The position numbers were made by a program, and so were the translations under genes. This document shows, piece after piece, positions 43,173 through 52,530 of a DNA stretch of 64,000 bases; positions within the stretch are counted from its first letter, which is position 1, and the number at the start of each line of letters is the position of its first letter. The stretch covers positions 77,748-141,747 of the forward strand of contig CAKOSP010000004.1 in assembly GCA_934102335.1 (NCBI GenBank), written 5' to 3'. Source of the stretch: an uncultured Bacilli bacterium (GTDB taxonomy: Bacteria; Bacillota_I; Bacilli_A; RF39; UBA660). Below the pieces are notes generated by a model, which saw only the letters and a list, made by a program, of their open reading frames with translations, made no database searches and was not told the DNA's origin.

Positions 43173-44402
43173 ATGAAATTTGTAGAAAATTTAACGAAAA
43201 AAGAATATATTGATTTTGAAACTAATCATAAAAAAGCTCATTTTATGCAATCATATGAATGGGGACAATTTGCTATAAAAGGTAAAAAACAAGTTCCTAT
43301 TTATGTAGGTATAAAAGATGACAACGGAAAAATACTGTGTGCGGCATTATTGCTTCGTAAAGATATAAAATTTGGATATAATTATATTTATTGCCCTAGA
43401 GGATTTGTAATTGATTTTGAAGATAAAAAGTTATTAACAGCTTTTACTGAATATTTAAAAAAATATATGAAAGATAATAAAGTTATCTATTTAAAAATTG
43501 ATCCTGATGTAATGTATCAAGAAATTGATGGTGATGCAAATCCTATTGAAAATGGTAAAAATAATAAAAAACTTGTTAATAATTTGTTAAACTTAGGTTA
43601 CATTCATAAAGGATTTAATAAACTTTATGAGGGAAATCAGCCAAGATATACTTTTAGAATTGATTTAACAAAATCTAAAGATGAAATAGAAGCTAAAATG
43701 ACTAAATCTTTCTTAAAGTCTGTAAAAAGAAGTTATTCATATTTAGTTGAAATTGATAATGAACCAAATATAGAAATGTTCTGCAAATTAAATAAAAGTA
43801 ATAGTGAAAAAGATGGCTTTACTGCATATTCTAAAGAATATTATGAAGAGTTTTATAATCAATTTAAAAAACAGAATACTGTTAAATTTTTTAATGCATA
43901 TGTACCAGTAAAAAAATTATTGAAACAAATAGATGAAAATATAAATGAATTGAATATAAAAATTGAAAGTGAAAAAAAACATAAAGTTGATTTGCAAAAT
44001 CAATTAAATAGATTGTATAAAGATAAAGAAATTTTTGGAAAAATAAATGATGAAAGAATAATGGTTTGTTCATTAATATGTGTATATCAAGGAAAACATG
44101 CATGGAGTTTATATATTGGTAGTGATGATATTGCTAATTATACTTTTGCTGTTTCTAGGTGTTATTATGATTCAATTATGGATGCTAAAGATAATGGCTA
44201 TGTTTTTTATGATTTATTTGGTACAGTTGGGGATCCAAAGACTACTTATAAAAATTTGGCTCATTTGCATGATTTTAAGAGAAAATTTGGTGATCAATAC
44301 ATAGAATTTGTAGGAGAATTTGATTTAGTTAATAATAAATTTTTATATAAATTATTGCCTATAATGTTAAAAATATATAGAGGTGTTAAGAAAAAAATAT
44401 GA
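43173..44402 (+). CDS. FemX/MurM-type peptidoglycan bridge aminoacyltransferase, first copy
   Basis: A 409-aa FemAB-family enzyme that adds amino acids from aminoacyl-tRNA to the lipid II side chain. FMQSYEWGQFAIKGK, YIYCPRGFVID and the C-terminal YDLFGTVGDPKTTYKNLAHLHDFKRKFG are typical; a helical arm (about residues 245-290, NINELNIKIESEKK) matches the FemA coiled coil. AAGGAG sets the start. It overlaps the second copy by 4 bases (ATGA). Confidence 0.9.
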   Translation: MKFVENLTKKEYIDFETNHKKAHFMQSYEWGQFAIKGKKQVPIYVGIKDDNGKILCAALLLRKDIKFGYNYIYCPRGFVIDFEDKKLLTAFTEYLKKYMKDNKVIYLKIDPDVMYQEIDGDANPIENGKNNKKLVNNLLNLGYIHKGFNKLYEGNQPRYTFRIDLTKSKDEIEAKMTKSFLKSVKRSYSYLVEIDNEPNIEMFCKLNKSNSEKDGFTAYSKEYYEEFYNQFKKQNTVKFFNAYVPVKKLLKQIDENINELNIKIESEKKHKVDLQNQLNRLYKDKEIFGKINDERIMVCSLICVYQGKHAWSLYIGSDDIANYTFAVSRCYYDSIMDAKDNGYVFYDLFGTVGDPKTTYKNLAHLHDFKRKFGDQYIEFVGEFDLVNNKFLYKLLPIMLKIYRGVKKKI

Positions 44403-45652
44403 AATTTGCTCAATTAAGTTTTGAAGAATATAAAAAATTTGCTTTAAATCATCCCAATATTTCTATTTATCAATATCCAGAATGGGGACAATTAAAATCT
44501 AACACTGGATGGGATTATTACTTTGTGGGGTTAAAAAAAGAAAATAATATTTTAGCAGCAACTATGCTTTTGAGAAAAAAAGTTATTTTAAATTTATATT
44601 TATTTTATGCTCCTCGTGGTTATTTAATAGATTCTAAAAATAAAAATCTTTTAACTGAATTTAATAATTATGTGATTGAATTCGTAAAACAACATAAAGG
44701 TTTTATGCTAAAAATAGATCCAAATGTTGTTTATAATATATTAGATAATAATGGAAAAGTTATTAATTGTGTAGGTCAAGAAGATTTTAATAATTATAAT
44801 TCTTTGGGTTTTAAATATTTAGGAAAAACATTAAATTTTGAAACAATGCAGCCTCGTTTTTTATGTAGATATAAAATCATGGATGATTATGAAAATACTT
44901 TAGCTACATTTTCTAAAAGTACTCAAAAAAACATTTTAAAAGCTCATGAGTATGGTGTAAAATGTGAAAAAGTTAATAAGGATAATGTGGATTTATTTAC
45001 AAATGTATTGTCTAAAACGGCTGTTTCAAATCATATGCCTACAAGGCCAGCTTGGTATTATAAAAAATTATTAGAATTATTTAGTGATGATGTTGTATAT
45101 TTTTTAACTTATTTAGATACTAATGAATACTATAATTATGTTTTAAAAAGTTTAAAACAAATTGAAAAGCGGATTACAGAAATTAATAATAAAATTGAAA
45201 CATATGCTAATGTTGGTAATAAATTACGTAATGAGTTAGAATCATATAGTTCACAAAAAGAAAAACTAGAAAAAGAATTAATGGAAGCTTTAAATTATAA
45301 GAAAATAAATAATAAAATTTACATTGGAGCCCTTATGAGTGTTTTTACTGGAGACGAGGGTATAACATTTAATAGTGGTACTGATCATGATTTTAAAAAA
45401 TTTAATATTAAATATGCATATTATGATGCCCATTTAAAAGAATCTATAAAAAGAAAGAAAAAATACGTTAACTTTTATGGTATTTCTGGAGATTTTAATA
45501 AGAATAGTAAATATTATAATATTTATGAAATTAAAAAAGGTTATAATCCTGAAGTGCTAGAACTTCTTGGAGAATTTGATTATATTCTATCTAAACCGAA
45601 ATTTTTATTTTATAAGGTAGCTTTATATGTTTATAAAAAAATAAAAAAATAA
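44399..45652 (+). CDS. FemX/MurM-type peptidoglycan bridge aminoacyltransferase, second copy
   Basis: A 417-aa paralogue of the preceding enzyme, also with an aminoacyl bridge role. IYQYPEWGQLKSNTGWDYY and LYLFYAPRGYLID match, and the coiled-coil arm lies near residues 240-300. The C-terminal motif is YYDAHLKESIKRKKKYVNFYGISGDF, more divergent. Two genes may act one after the other, as MurM and MurN do, or on different donors; this is inferred. Confidence 0.88.
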   Translation: MKFAQLSFEEYKKFALNHPNISIYQYPEWGQLKSNTGWDYYFVGLKKENNILAATMLLRKKVILNLYLFYAPRGYLIDSKNKNLLTEFNNYVIEFVKQHKGFMLKIDPNVVYNILDNNGKVINCVGQEDFNNYNSLGFKYLGKTLNFETMQPRFLCRYKIMDDYENTLATFSKSTQKNILKAHEYGVKCEKVNKDNVDLFTNVLSKTAVSNHMPTRPAWYYKKLLELFSDDVVYFLTYLDTNEYYNYVLKSLKQIEKRITEINNKIETYANVGNKLRNELESYSSQKEKLEKELMEALNYKKINNKIYIGALMSVFTGDEGITFNSGTDHDFKKFNIKYAYYDAHLKESIKRKKKYVNFYGISGDFNKNSKYYNIYEIKKGYNPEVLELLGEFDYILSKPKFLFYKVALYVYKKIKK

Positions 45653-45688
45653 AGGAATTAATGTTTAAATTTTTCCTTTATTTTTTTT
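45643..45688. terminator. Bidirectional terminator
   Basis: AAAAATAAAGGAA (45645-45657) pairs with TTCCTTTATTTTT (45673-45685). It serves the + strand femX pair and the convergent flippase gene, whose last codons are inside it. Confidence 0.75.
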
Positions 45689-47265
45689 AAAAATTTTATT
45701 TGAATAAGATTGTTTAAAGTATTTTTATTTAATAAATAATATATTATTAGAGCAATTATTCCAAATATAATAACTAAAACAATAGATAATAATCTGGAAC
45801 TAATATTAGTAATAAAATGTTCATAAGTTAGTGCTAGTAATATTAAAATTAATAAACTGCCAAAGAGTCTAGGTAATAGTTTAAATGTTGGTGTATAATC
45901 AAATTTATATTTTTTATTTAAATATTTCAAGGTTATTAAAATTGATGCCGTATAACCAATAAGTGTTGCTGTTAAAGCTCCATAATATGGATATATACCA
46001 ATTTTGTTAAATAAAAGAATTAATGGAACGTCTAGTATAGCATTAAACCCTAGACCTACTAAAACTATTAAGTAGATTACTTTGAACTTGTTTAGTGAAT
46101 TTAAAGTTGAACACATAACTGTAAAAGTTCCGTCGACAAAAGCTACTATAAAAGCGTATTTCATAATTATTGGACCAAACTCATTGGCTGAATAAAATAT
46201 GTTCCAGATTTGTTTAGAAAAAATACTAGCAAATATTGATATTGGTAAGACAACGTATAGTAATATTTGTAATGCTTTGTTAAAGTTTTTGTTTACGTCT
46301 TTCATATCGCTTACGGCATAACTAGATACAATTGAAGGTATCAAACTTATTACTAAACCTGTTGATATTGCTGTAACAATACTTGTTAATTTACTTCCCC
46401 AAGTAGTAAATATACTACTTATGTTTTCAATGTCAGGTCCACTAAAGCCTACAATATTTAATCCTCTCATTAAAAGGATCATATCTGTTGTGTTATATAA
46501 ATGATTAGCAACACTTATAATTATAAAAGGAATACAGTATATTAAAATTCGTTTTTTAATTTCTTTTTTATCGTTTTTGGATAGTGGTGGATTTTCATCT
46601 ACTTTTTTAATATATTTTCTTTTTTTTGTTAAATAAAAATAGGTTACTAGAGCTCCAATTGTAGCTCCTGATATTGCTACTCCAACGGCAGTCGTGATTG
46701 ATAAATTAAATACTTTAAGAGTTAAATAAGTTCCTACTAAAATAACTATAATTCTTGTAAGTTGTTCAATTAATTGGCTTAGCGATGAAGCGCTAATATA
46801 TTTATGCCCTTGTAGGTATCCTCGTGTAATACTTAAACTTGGCACTACTAATAAAGAAAATGCTACACATCTTAAAACTATTGTAACATCGTTTAAAGTG
46901 TTTCCTCCACTTATGTCTCCTAAAATCAAATTTGCAAGTTGCGGTGCAAAAATAAAACAGATTAAAAAACTTAATAATGAAAATAATAGTATAGCTTTTT
47001 GAGCAATATCATACATGTATTGCTTTTCTTTTTCTTTTTTTAAGGCTATGAATTCACTAGTAAGTTTACTTATTGCTAGTGGTATTCCAGCTGATGATAT
47101 TATTAAAAATAAATTATATATAGTATATGCATATCCATATAATGCCCCACCTTGGGTTCCAATCATTTTATAAAATGGTATTACATATAATACTCCGAGT
47201 ACTTTGGTAAAAAATATTGCAAACGTTGCAACTGCTGCTCCTTCTAAAAAATTGTTTTTTTTCAT
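45658..47265 (-). CDS. MurJ/SpoVB-type lipid-linked flippase
   Basis: A 535-aa membrane protein of the MOP/PST superfamily with about 14 helices. It begins KKNNFLEGAAVATFAIFFTKVLGVLYVIPFY like YtgP/SpoVB of Bacillus, followed by GTQGGALYGYAYTIYNLFLIISSAGIPLAISKL. Likely function: flipping lipid II or a sporulation-specific cell-wall precursor; YtgP is the MurJ of Bacillus and SpoVB is its sporulation paralogue. The two cannot be told apart from the sequence here. A minus-strand TGTTATAAT lies just upstream. Confidence 0.85.
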   Translation of the reverse strand: MKKNNFLEGAAVATFAIFFTKVLGVLYVIPFYKMIGTQGGALYGYAYTIYNLFLIISSAGIPLAISKLTSEFIALKKEKEKQYMYDIAQKAILLFSLLSFLICFIFAPQLANLILGDISGGNTLNDVTIVLRCVAFSLLVVPSLSITRGYLQGHKYISASSLSQLIEQLTRIIVILVGTYLTLKVFNLSITTAVGVAISGATIGALVTYFYLTKKRKYIKKVDENPPLSKNDKKEIKKRILIYCIPFIIISVANHLYNTTDMILLMRGLNIVGFSGPDIENISSIFTTWGSKLTSIVTAISTGLVISLIPSIVSSYAVSDMKDVNKNFNKALQILLYVVLPISIFASIFSKQIWNIFYSANEFGPIIMKYAFIVAFVDGTFTVMCSTLNSLNKFKVIYLIVLVGLGFNAILDVPLILLFNKIGIYPYYGALTATLIGYTASILITLKYLNKKYKFDYTPTFKLLPRLFGSLLILILLALTYEHFITNISSRLLSIVLVIIFGIIALIIYYLLNKNTLNNLIQIKFLKKIKEKFKH

Positions 47266-47282
47266 AATTTCTCCATATATTT

Positions 47283-47291
47283 ATTATAACA
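47283..47291 (-). promoter_or_regulatory. -10 element of the flippase gene
   Basis: Read on the minus strand, TGTTATAAT is an extended -10 about 20 bases before the flippase ATG. Confidence 0.5.
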
Positions 47292-47320
47292 CAAAAAACA
47301 CAACATTATTTGCTGTGTTC
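47291..47320 (-). terminator. Terminator of gerQ
   Basis: On the minus strand AACACAGCA pairs with TGTTGTGTT (one G-T pair) around AATAA, then TTTTTT. It separates gerQ from the flippase gene. Confidence 0.75.
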
Positions 47321-47347
47321 TTTTTTCTTGTAAAATGCTTGTAAAAA

Positions 47348-47716
47348 CTAATATCCTTTTTCAGAATAAATTGGAGAATATGCTATTGGCTCAGGAAATT
47401 CTACATAATCAAGATAAATCATTCTTATTAAGTACCAAGCAGCATTAGCTGAATCTTTAATAATTAAATGATCTTTTCCTGCTGCTTCAATTGTTCCTAT
47501 ATACTCTTTATTTTGCCAAGCACTAGATTCAGGATAAGAAACAAAAACTTTAGCTGTTTTTCCTTTATTCATTCTTAAAATGTTTTCAATGTAACTTTGT
47601 TCCATAGTAATCTCTGGCATAGGATTTTCTTTTACTTGTTGTGGTACGTTAGCTTGATAGCTATTTGATTGTGGACTATTTGGAAATGTAGGATTCTGAT
47701 AAAAATTTCCGTTCAT
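47348..47716 (-). CDS. gerQ: Spore coat protein GerQ
   Basis: A 122-aa homologue of GerQ (YwdL), a coat protein that is cross-linked by transglutaminase and needed for localisation of the cortex lytic enzyme CwlJ. The C-terminal domain (residues about 40-112) has EQSYIENILRMNKGKTAKVFVSYPES, GTIEAAGKDHLIIKD and MIYLDYVEF, close to Bacillus. The N-terminus is a low-complexity Asn/Gln/Pro-rich region. GAGGTG upstream sets the start. It is divergent from the YitT gene. Confidence 0.92.
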   Translation of the reverse strand: MNGNFYQNPTFPNSPQSNSYQANVPQQVKENPMPEITMEQSYIENILRMNKGKTAKVFVSYPESSAWQNKEYIGTIEAAGKDHLIIKDSANAAWYLIRMIYLDYVEFPEPIAYSPIYSEKGY

Positions 47717-47814
47717 ATAAACACCTCGATATAAATATATGTTTTTTAATTTAAAAAATTGCCTTTAATTTAATTTTTTAGTATAATTGTATTATAGTAG
47801 GTGGTTTTTAAAGT

Positions 47815-48699
47815 ATGGTAAAACTTAAACAGTGTTCTAATAAAGAGGGTATTATTAATGGATTACTCTTTGTTTTTGGAGTTTTTTTATTAGCAATGTG
47901 TTATAACCTTTTATTACTTCCAAATAATTTTGTTATTGGAGGTGTGTCTGGTTTAGCAATAGTTTTACAACAAGTAAGTGGTATTAACTCATCTATATTT
48001 ATTTATATTTTTAATATAGTATTGTTAATTATTTGTTATTTGGTTTTAGGACAAGATGAAGGAAAATTTACTTTGATTGGATCTATTTTATATCCTTTAA
48101 TGATAACATTTACGGCTCCTATTGCTAACTTTATGCTAAATTATTTAGATTTAGAGGACACTATTTTAATTGTTTTAATTTCCGGATTATTATATGGGTT
48201 TAGTAGTGGATTAATATTTAAATGTGGTTTTTCTATTGGTGGTTCTGATGTTATTGTTAAAATAATTTCAAAATATTTACATATTCCTGAGGGAAAAGCA
48301 ACATTTACTTCTAATATACTAATTATTTTGTTAGGTGCTACGGTATTTGGTTTAAATAAAGCTATCTATTCAATAATAATTATTTATATTGGTTCTTTAA
48401 TAATTGATAAGATAATGTTTGGTAAATCTAATTCTAAAATGTTTTATATTTTTACTAAAAAATCACATTTGATAAAAAGAACTATATTAAGAGAATTTAA
48501 ATCAGGATTTACAATGTTACCTGTAAAGGGTGGTTACTCTAAACAAAATGGCATGTTAATAATGTGTGTTTTGCCAAATAGCGATTATTATAAATTTAAA
48601 AAAAGAATTATGGAATTGGATGAAAAAGCATTTTTTATTATAGAAGATTGTTATGAATCACATGGTGGAGTAATTAAGAAAAATTTACCATTTATGTAG
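47815..48699 (+). CDS. YitT-family membrane protein
   Basis: A 294-aa membrane protein with five to six helices (residues about 15-200) and a C-terminal cytoplasmic DUF2179 domain (KRTILREFKSGFTMLPVKGGYSKQNGMLIM). NFVIGGVSGLAIVLQ and KCGFSIGGSDVIVKI are the duplicated YitT motifs. The function of this common Firmicute family is not established. Confidence 0.88.
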   Translation: MVKLKQCSNKEGIINGLLFVFGVFLLAMCYNLLLLPNNFVIGGVSGLAIVLQQVSGINSSIFIYIFNIVLLIICYLVLGQDEGKFTLIGSILYPLMITFTAPIANFMLNYLDLEDTILIVLISGLLYGFSSGLIFKCGFSIGGSDVIVKIISKYLHIPEGKATFTSNILIILLGATVFGLNKAIYSIIIIYIGSLIIDKIMFGKSNSKMFYIFTKKSHLIKRTILREFKSGFTMLPVKGGYSKQNGMLIMCVLPNSDYYKFKKRIMELDEKAFFIIEDCYESHGGVIKKNLPFM

Positions 48700-48713
48700 A
48701 GATGAAAATATTA

Positions 48714-48719
48714 TATAAT
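48714..48719 (+). promoter_or_regulatory. -10 element of ftsE
   Basis: TATAAT lies 15 bases before the ftsE start, with GGAGG between; the spacing is short, so this may be a weak or leader-less promoter. Confidence 0.3.
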
Positions 48720-48734
48720 TAATATGGAGGTATA

Positions 48735-49436
48735 ATGAAAATAATTGAGTTTAAAAACGTTAGTAAGACGTATAAAAATGGTATAACAGCTTTGGCTGAT
48801 GTTAATATTTCAATAAAAAAAGGGGAATTTGTTTTTATTACTGGTCTTACTGCTTCTGGTAAATCTACACTTATCAAAATGATTTACCGTGAGGAAAAAC
48901 CTACCAAAGGAACAGTTATTGTTGGTGGAATTAATGTTGGTAAATTGAGAAATGGAAAAGTTTATAAATTAAGAAGAAGACTTGGAGTCGTATTTCAGGA
49001 CTTTAAGTTACTTCCTAAATTAACAGTTTATGAAAATGTTGCTTTTGCTTTAGAATGTGTTGGAATGAAACAAAATGAAATTAGACCAAAGGTTATGAAA
49101 GCTTTAGAAAAAGTTGGTCTTAAAGAAAAAATAAGATGTTTTCCTGGTGAGTTATCTGGTGGAGAACAACAAAGAGTTTGTATAGCTAGATCTATAGTTA
49201 ATGAACCAAAGGTATTAATATGTGATGAACCAACTGGAAATTTAGATCCTGATACTTCTAAAGAGATTATGGATGTAATTGATTCAATTAATAAAGATAT
49301 GCAAACAACTATTGTTATGGCTACACATGATAAAGATATTGTTAATAGAATGAAAAAGCGTGTTTTATTAATCGATAATAATACTGTAGCTGGAGATTAT
49401 GAGAAAGGAAGTTATAAGGTTCATGAAAGCATTTAG
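48735..49436 (+). CDS. ftsE: Cell division ATP-binding protein FtsE
   Basis: ABC ATPase (233 aa) that with FtsX controls peptidoglycan hydrolases. Walker A GLTASGKST, the LSGGEQQRV signature, Walker B VLICDEPTGNLD and H-loop THD are intact, as is the FQDFKLL Q-loop. The family's GPSGAGKST is GLTASGKST here. It overlaps ftsX by 14 bases. Confidence 0.95.
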   Translation: MKIIEFKNVSKTYKNGITALADVNISIKKGEFVFITGLTASGKSTLIKMIYREEKPTKGTVIVGGINVGKLRNGKVYKLRRRLGVVFQDFKLLPKLTVYENVAFALECVGMKQNEIRPKVMKALEKVGLKEKIRCFPGELSGGEQQRVCIARSIVNEPKVLICDEPTGNLDPDTSKEIMDVIDSINKDMQTTIVMATHDKDIVNRMKKRVLLIDNNTVAGDYEKGSYKVHESI

Positions 49437-50316
49437 AATTTTAGGTAGAAGTATTAGAGATTCCTTTAAAAGTGTTGTTCGTAATTTTAGTTTGAGTATA
49501 GCTTCCATATTATGCGTAACAATAACTTTAATATTAGTTTCTGTTTCTATAATTGTCGCCGCCAATGTGAAAAATACTACTGATAAGATAGAAAGTGAAT
49601 TAACTATTGTAGTATATTTAGATAATAAAGTTACGGAAGAACAAATAGATAGTATTAAAAAAAGTATTGAAGGTTCTTCTAAAGTAGAAAAAGTGGATTA
49701 TAAAAATAAAGACGAATGGAAAATGGAAATGTCTGAATATTCTGATTCTTTTAAAACAGCTTTAGATTATTTAGATACAAATCCTCTTATGGACTCTTTT
49801 TCAGTAAAAGTTCATAGCGTACATGATTTATCAGAGGTAGCATCTTATATAAAAACTCTTGACCATGTAAAAAACGTAAAATATGGTGAAGGTATGGTCG
49901 ATAATATTATATCTGCATTTGATGTATTTCAAAAAATAGCATTAGTTATTGTTATCGCACTAGTTATAGTAACAGCCTTTTTAATAAGCAATACTATTAA
50001 ATTGACTATTTTTTCTAGAAGAAATGAAATAGAAATTATGCGTTTGGTTGGTGCTAGTAATATATCTATTAAATTACCATTTATTTTTGAAGGATTTATA
50101 ATTGGGGTTATAGGTTCAATTATTCCGATTTTAGTGACAATTTATGGTTATGTTATTTTGTATAGTAGATTAAATGGTAAAATGTTTACTTCTTTGATAA
50201 CTTTGATAAAACCATATAACTTTGTATTTTATGTTTGTGGTATTTTAATATTATTAGGTGCGATAGTGGGTATGCTTGGAAGTTTAAAAGCTGTAAGGAA
50301 ATATTTGAAGATATGA
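49423..50316 (+). CDS. ftsX: Cell division protein FtsX
   Basis: Four-helix ABC membrane subunit (297 aa): helices near residues 22-45, 170-195, 220-245 and 270-290 enclose an extracytoplasmic domain (50-165) that contacts the hydrolase. MKAFRILGRSIRDSFKSVVRN matches the FtsX start; ATG 49423 has AAAGGAAG upstream, better than the open frame at 49399. It is coupled to the M23 gene by ATGA. Confidence 0.93.
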   Translation: MKAFRILGRSIRDSFKSVVRNFSLSIASILCVTITLILVSVSIIVAANVKNTTDKIESELTIVVYLDNKVTEEQIDSIKKSIEGSSKVEKVDYKNKDEWKMEMSEYSDSFKTALDYLDTNPLMDSFSVKVHSVHDLSEVASYIKTLDHVKNVKYGEGMVDNIISAFDVFQKIALVIVIALVIVTAFLISNTIKLTIFSRRNEIEIMRLVGASNISIKLPFIFEGFIIGVIGSIIPILVTIYGYVILYSRLNGKMFTSLITLIKPYNFVFYVCGILILLGAIVGMLGSLKAVRKYLKI

Positions 50317-51548
50317 TGAAAAAAATTCTAAAAAGTTTATTTAATTTAATTCTTATAGTTATGTTGTTAGCTCCATATATTTTGGAGCCTTATGAAGTTT
50401 ATGCTGCTAGTAAAGCTACGACTTTAAGAGGTTTAAGACAAGAACTTGCAAATTTGCAAAGTCAAAAAAAGAAAAAGGAAAATGCTGTTGCATCGACAGA
50501 ATCGGCAATAAAGCAAAAAAACAATGAAATTGCTGCTGCTCATGCAGATATTGAGAAAGCCGAAAATGATATTGAAGTTGCAAAAAATGATATAGAAGAA
50601 TCAAATAAAAAGATTTCAGAATTAGAAGAAAAATCTAAAGAGATGCTAAAATTCTATGAGATTATGGATAACAATGATAGTTATATGGAATATATAACTG
50701 GAGCTAGTACGATGACTGATCTTATTATGAGAATGGATGCTGTTAACATAATAATAGAATATAATAAAGATACTATAACTGAATTGGAAGAACTTATTAA
50801 TACTAATAAACAGTTACAAGTTGATTTGTTAGTTAAGCAAGATCAATTGGAATCTAATATTACTACTTATGAAAAAAAGATTGAAAGTTTAGAAGGAGAT
50901 TTATCTATATTATCTGATGCTGTAATGGATATCGACGATCAAATTAATGCTCAAAAAGAATTAGTTAATTTCTATGTGAGTATTGGTTGTAAAGAAGATC
51001 AAGACTTGGATGAATGTTTAAATTCTTCAAATAATGCTTCCTGGTTAAAACCACTTAATAGGGGTAGAATTAATAGCCTTTGGGGTTGGAGAATTAGTCC
51101 TATTACTGGTAAAAGCTCATTACATAATGGTCTTGATATTGGTGGAAACTCTGAGGGTACTAATGTTTTGGGTATTGGTAATGGTACTGTAGCGGCTATA
51201 GTTAATGCTACTAATAAATACCGAACATCTGGTAAAAAAACTTGTGGCGGAAATCAAGTATATATAAATGTTCAAATAGCTGGTGTTAAATATACGGTTT
51301 TATATGCTCATCTTTTGAGTATTAATGTTAAAGTAGGTGACAAAGTAACTTCTCAGACTGTTATTGGTCGCCAAGGTGGAGGATTTGGTACAAAAGCATG
51401 GGAAACATGTTCAACTGGTACACATTTACATTTTGGTGTAAGTAAAGGCTATTATACATCTTATTCTAAGTTTGTTTCTGGAAATATTGATCCACCAGGA
51501 TACCCTAAAAAGGGTGCATGGTTTAATTCAAGAACACAATGGTTTTAA
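50313..51548 (+). CDS. PcsB/CwlO-like M23 hydrolase of the FtsEX system
   Basis: A 411-aa secreted protein with a signal peptide (residues 1-30, ending near VYAASK), a long coiled coil (35-240, including QKKKKENAVASTESAIKQKNNEIAAAHADIEKAE) and a C-terminal M23 peptidase (about 265-400, SLHNGLDI, YAHL and GTHLHFG). This architecture is the FtsEX-activated endopeptidase of PcsB or CwlO/EnvC type, and the operon position supports it. The linker contains two Cys. The start is ATG 50313; the open frame upstream belongs to ftsX. Confidence 0.9.
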   Translation: MMKKILKSLFNLILIVMLLAPYILEPYEVYAASKATTLRGLRQELANLQSQKKKKENAVASTESAIKQKNNEIAAAHADIEKAENDIEVAKNDIEESNKKISELEEKSKEMLKFYEIMDNNDSYMEYITGASTMTDLIMRMDAVNIIIEYNKDTITELEELINTNKQLQVDLLVKQDQLESNITTYEKKIESLEGDLSILSDAVMDIDDQINAQKELVNFYVSIGCKEDQDLDECLNSSNNASWLKPLNRGRINSLWGWRISPITGKSSLHNGLDIGGNSEGTNVLGIGNGTVAAIVNATNKYRTSGKKTCGGNQVYINVQIAGVKYTVLYAHLLSINVKVGDKVTSQTVIGRQGGGFGTKAWETCSTGTHLHFGVSKGYYTSYSKFVSGNIDPPGYPKKGAWFNSRTQWF

Positions 51549-51567
51549 TCCTTGTGTTTCTTTTTTT
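51531..51567 (+). terminator. Terminator of ftsEX and the M23 gene
   Basis: AACACAA (51533-51539) pairs with TTGTGTT (51552-51558), extended by GG/CC across a single-base bulge, then T run. Confidence 0.7.
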
Positions 51568-51609
51568 ATTTAAATATGTTAATATATAAAAGAAATTGTT
51601 GGTGATTTT

Positions 51610-52524
51610 ATGACCTTTAATACTAGTTTAAAAGAGGAAATTTCAAAAAAAAGCTTTAATTTAGTTGATGGTAATGCAGAAGTAGCTGCTTATTTAATTG
51701 CTTTGGGAAAAATTACTAAAAAGGAAATAACTATAACTTCTGAAAATTTTTCGGTAATTAGAAAAATTTATAAAGAATTAAAAAGTATATTTGGAGTATT
51801 ACCTAATATTACAGTACGAATTCAAAAAAGATTTAGAATTAAAAAAATTTATATTTTAAATATTAAAGAAAAAATAGATATTATTAAGAAAAATTTGGAA
51901 GTTTATCATAAAAATATTTTAGAAACACTTGTTACTGACGAAGAAAAAATAGCATATATCGAAGGAAGTTTCTTAGCTGTTGGTAGTGTTTCTGATCCAA
52001 AATCTAGTGGTTATCATTTAGAATTTACTTATTCTAAAGAATGGCAAGCTAATAATCTTTTAAAAATTTTAAGTTATTTTAAATTATCTGCTAAAATAAT
52101 TCAACGTGGCTATAAATATATTGTTTATATTAAATCTTCAGAAAATATAAGTGATTTGATGAAAATGTTTCAAGCGACTAATTCTTTATTTTATTTTGAA
52201 GATATAAGAATATATAGAGATCATAAAAACATGGTTAATAGATTAAATAATTGTGAATTAGCAAATCAAGAAAAAACAATTAGTACTGGTTTAAAACAAA
52301 TAGAAAATATTAATTATTTACAAGATAATGGGCTTTATGATCTTTTAGATGAAAATCAAAAAATTGTGGCTTCGATGCGTTTAAAATATCCAGAGGCTAG
52401 TTATCAGGAATTAGCGGATATTATTTCTCTTGAAACTGAGTATAAAATAGGTAAATCAGGTATTAATCATCAATTTATTAAGTTAAATGAAATGGTTAAA
52501 AGACATCAAAATAATAAAAAGTAG
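51610..52524 (+). CDS. whiA: WhiA-type regulator
   Basis: DNA-binding WhiA (304 aa), a degenerate homing-endonuclease domain joined to an HTH. In Firmicutes it influences division and chromosome segregation; in streptomycetes sporulation. FNTSLKEEISKK, AYIEGSFLAVGSVSDPKSSGYHLEF and the C-terminal AEASYQELADI-type region (here YPEASYQELADIISLE and GKSGINHQFIKLNEM) are typical. A GGTGA site precedes the start. It does not sit beside yvcJ-yvcK as it does in Bacillus. Confidence 0.92.
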   Translation: MTFNTSLKEEISKKSFNLVDGNAEVAAYLIALGKITKKEITITSENFSVIRKIYKELKSIFGVLPNITVRIQKRFRIKKIYILNIKEKIDIIKKNLEVYHKNILETLVTDEEKIAYIEGSFLAVGSVSDPKSSGYHLEFTYSKEWQANNLLKILSYFKLSAKIIQRGYKYIVYIKSSENISDLMKMFQATNSLFYFEDIRIYRDHKNMVNRLNNCELANQEKTISTGLKQIENINYLQDNGLYDLLDENQKIVASMRLKYPEASYQELADIISLETEYKIGKSGINHQFIKLNEMVKRHQNNKK

Positions 52525-52530
52525 GTAAGT

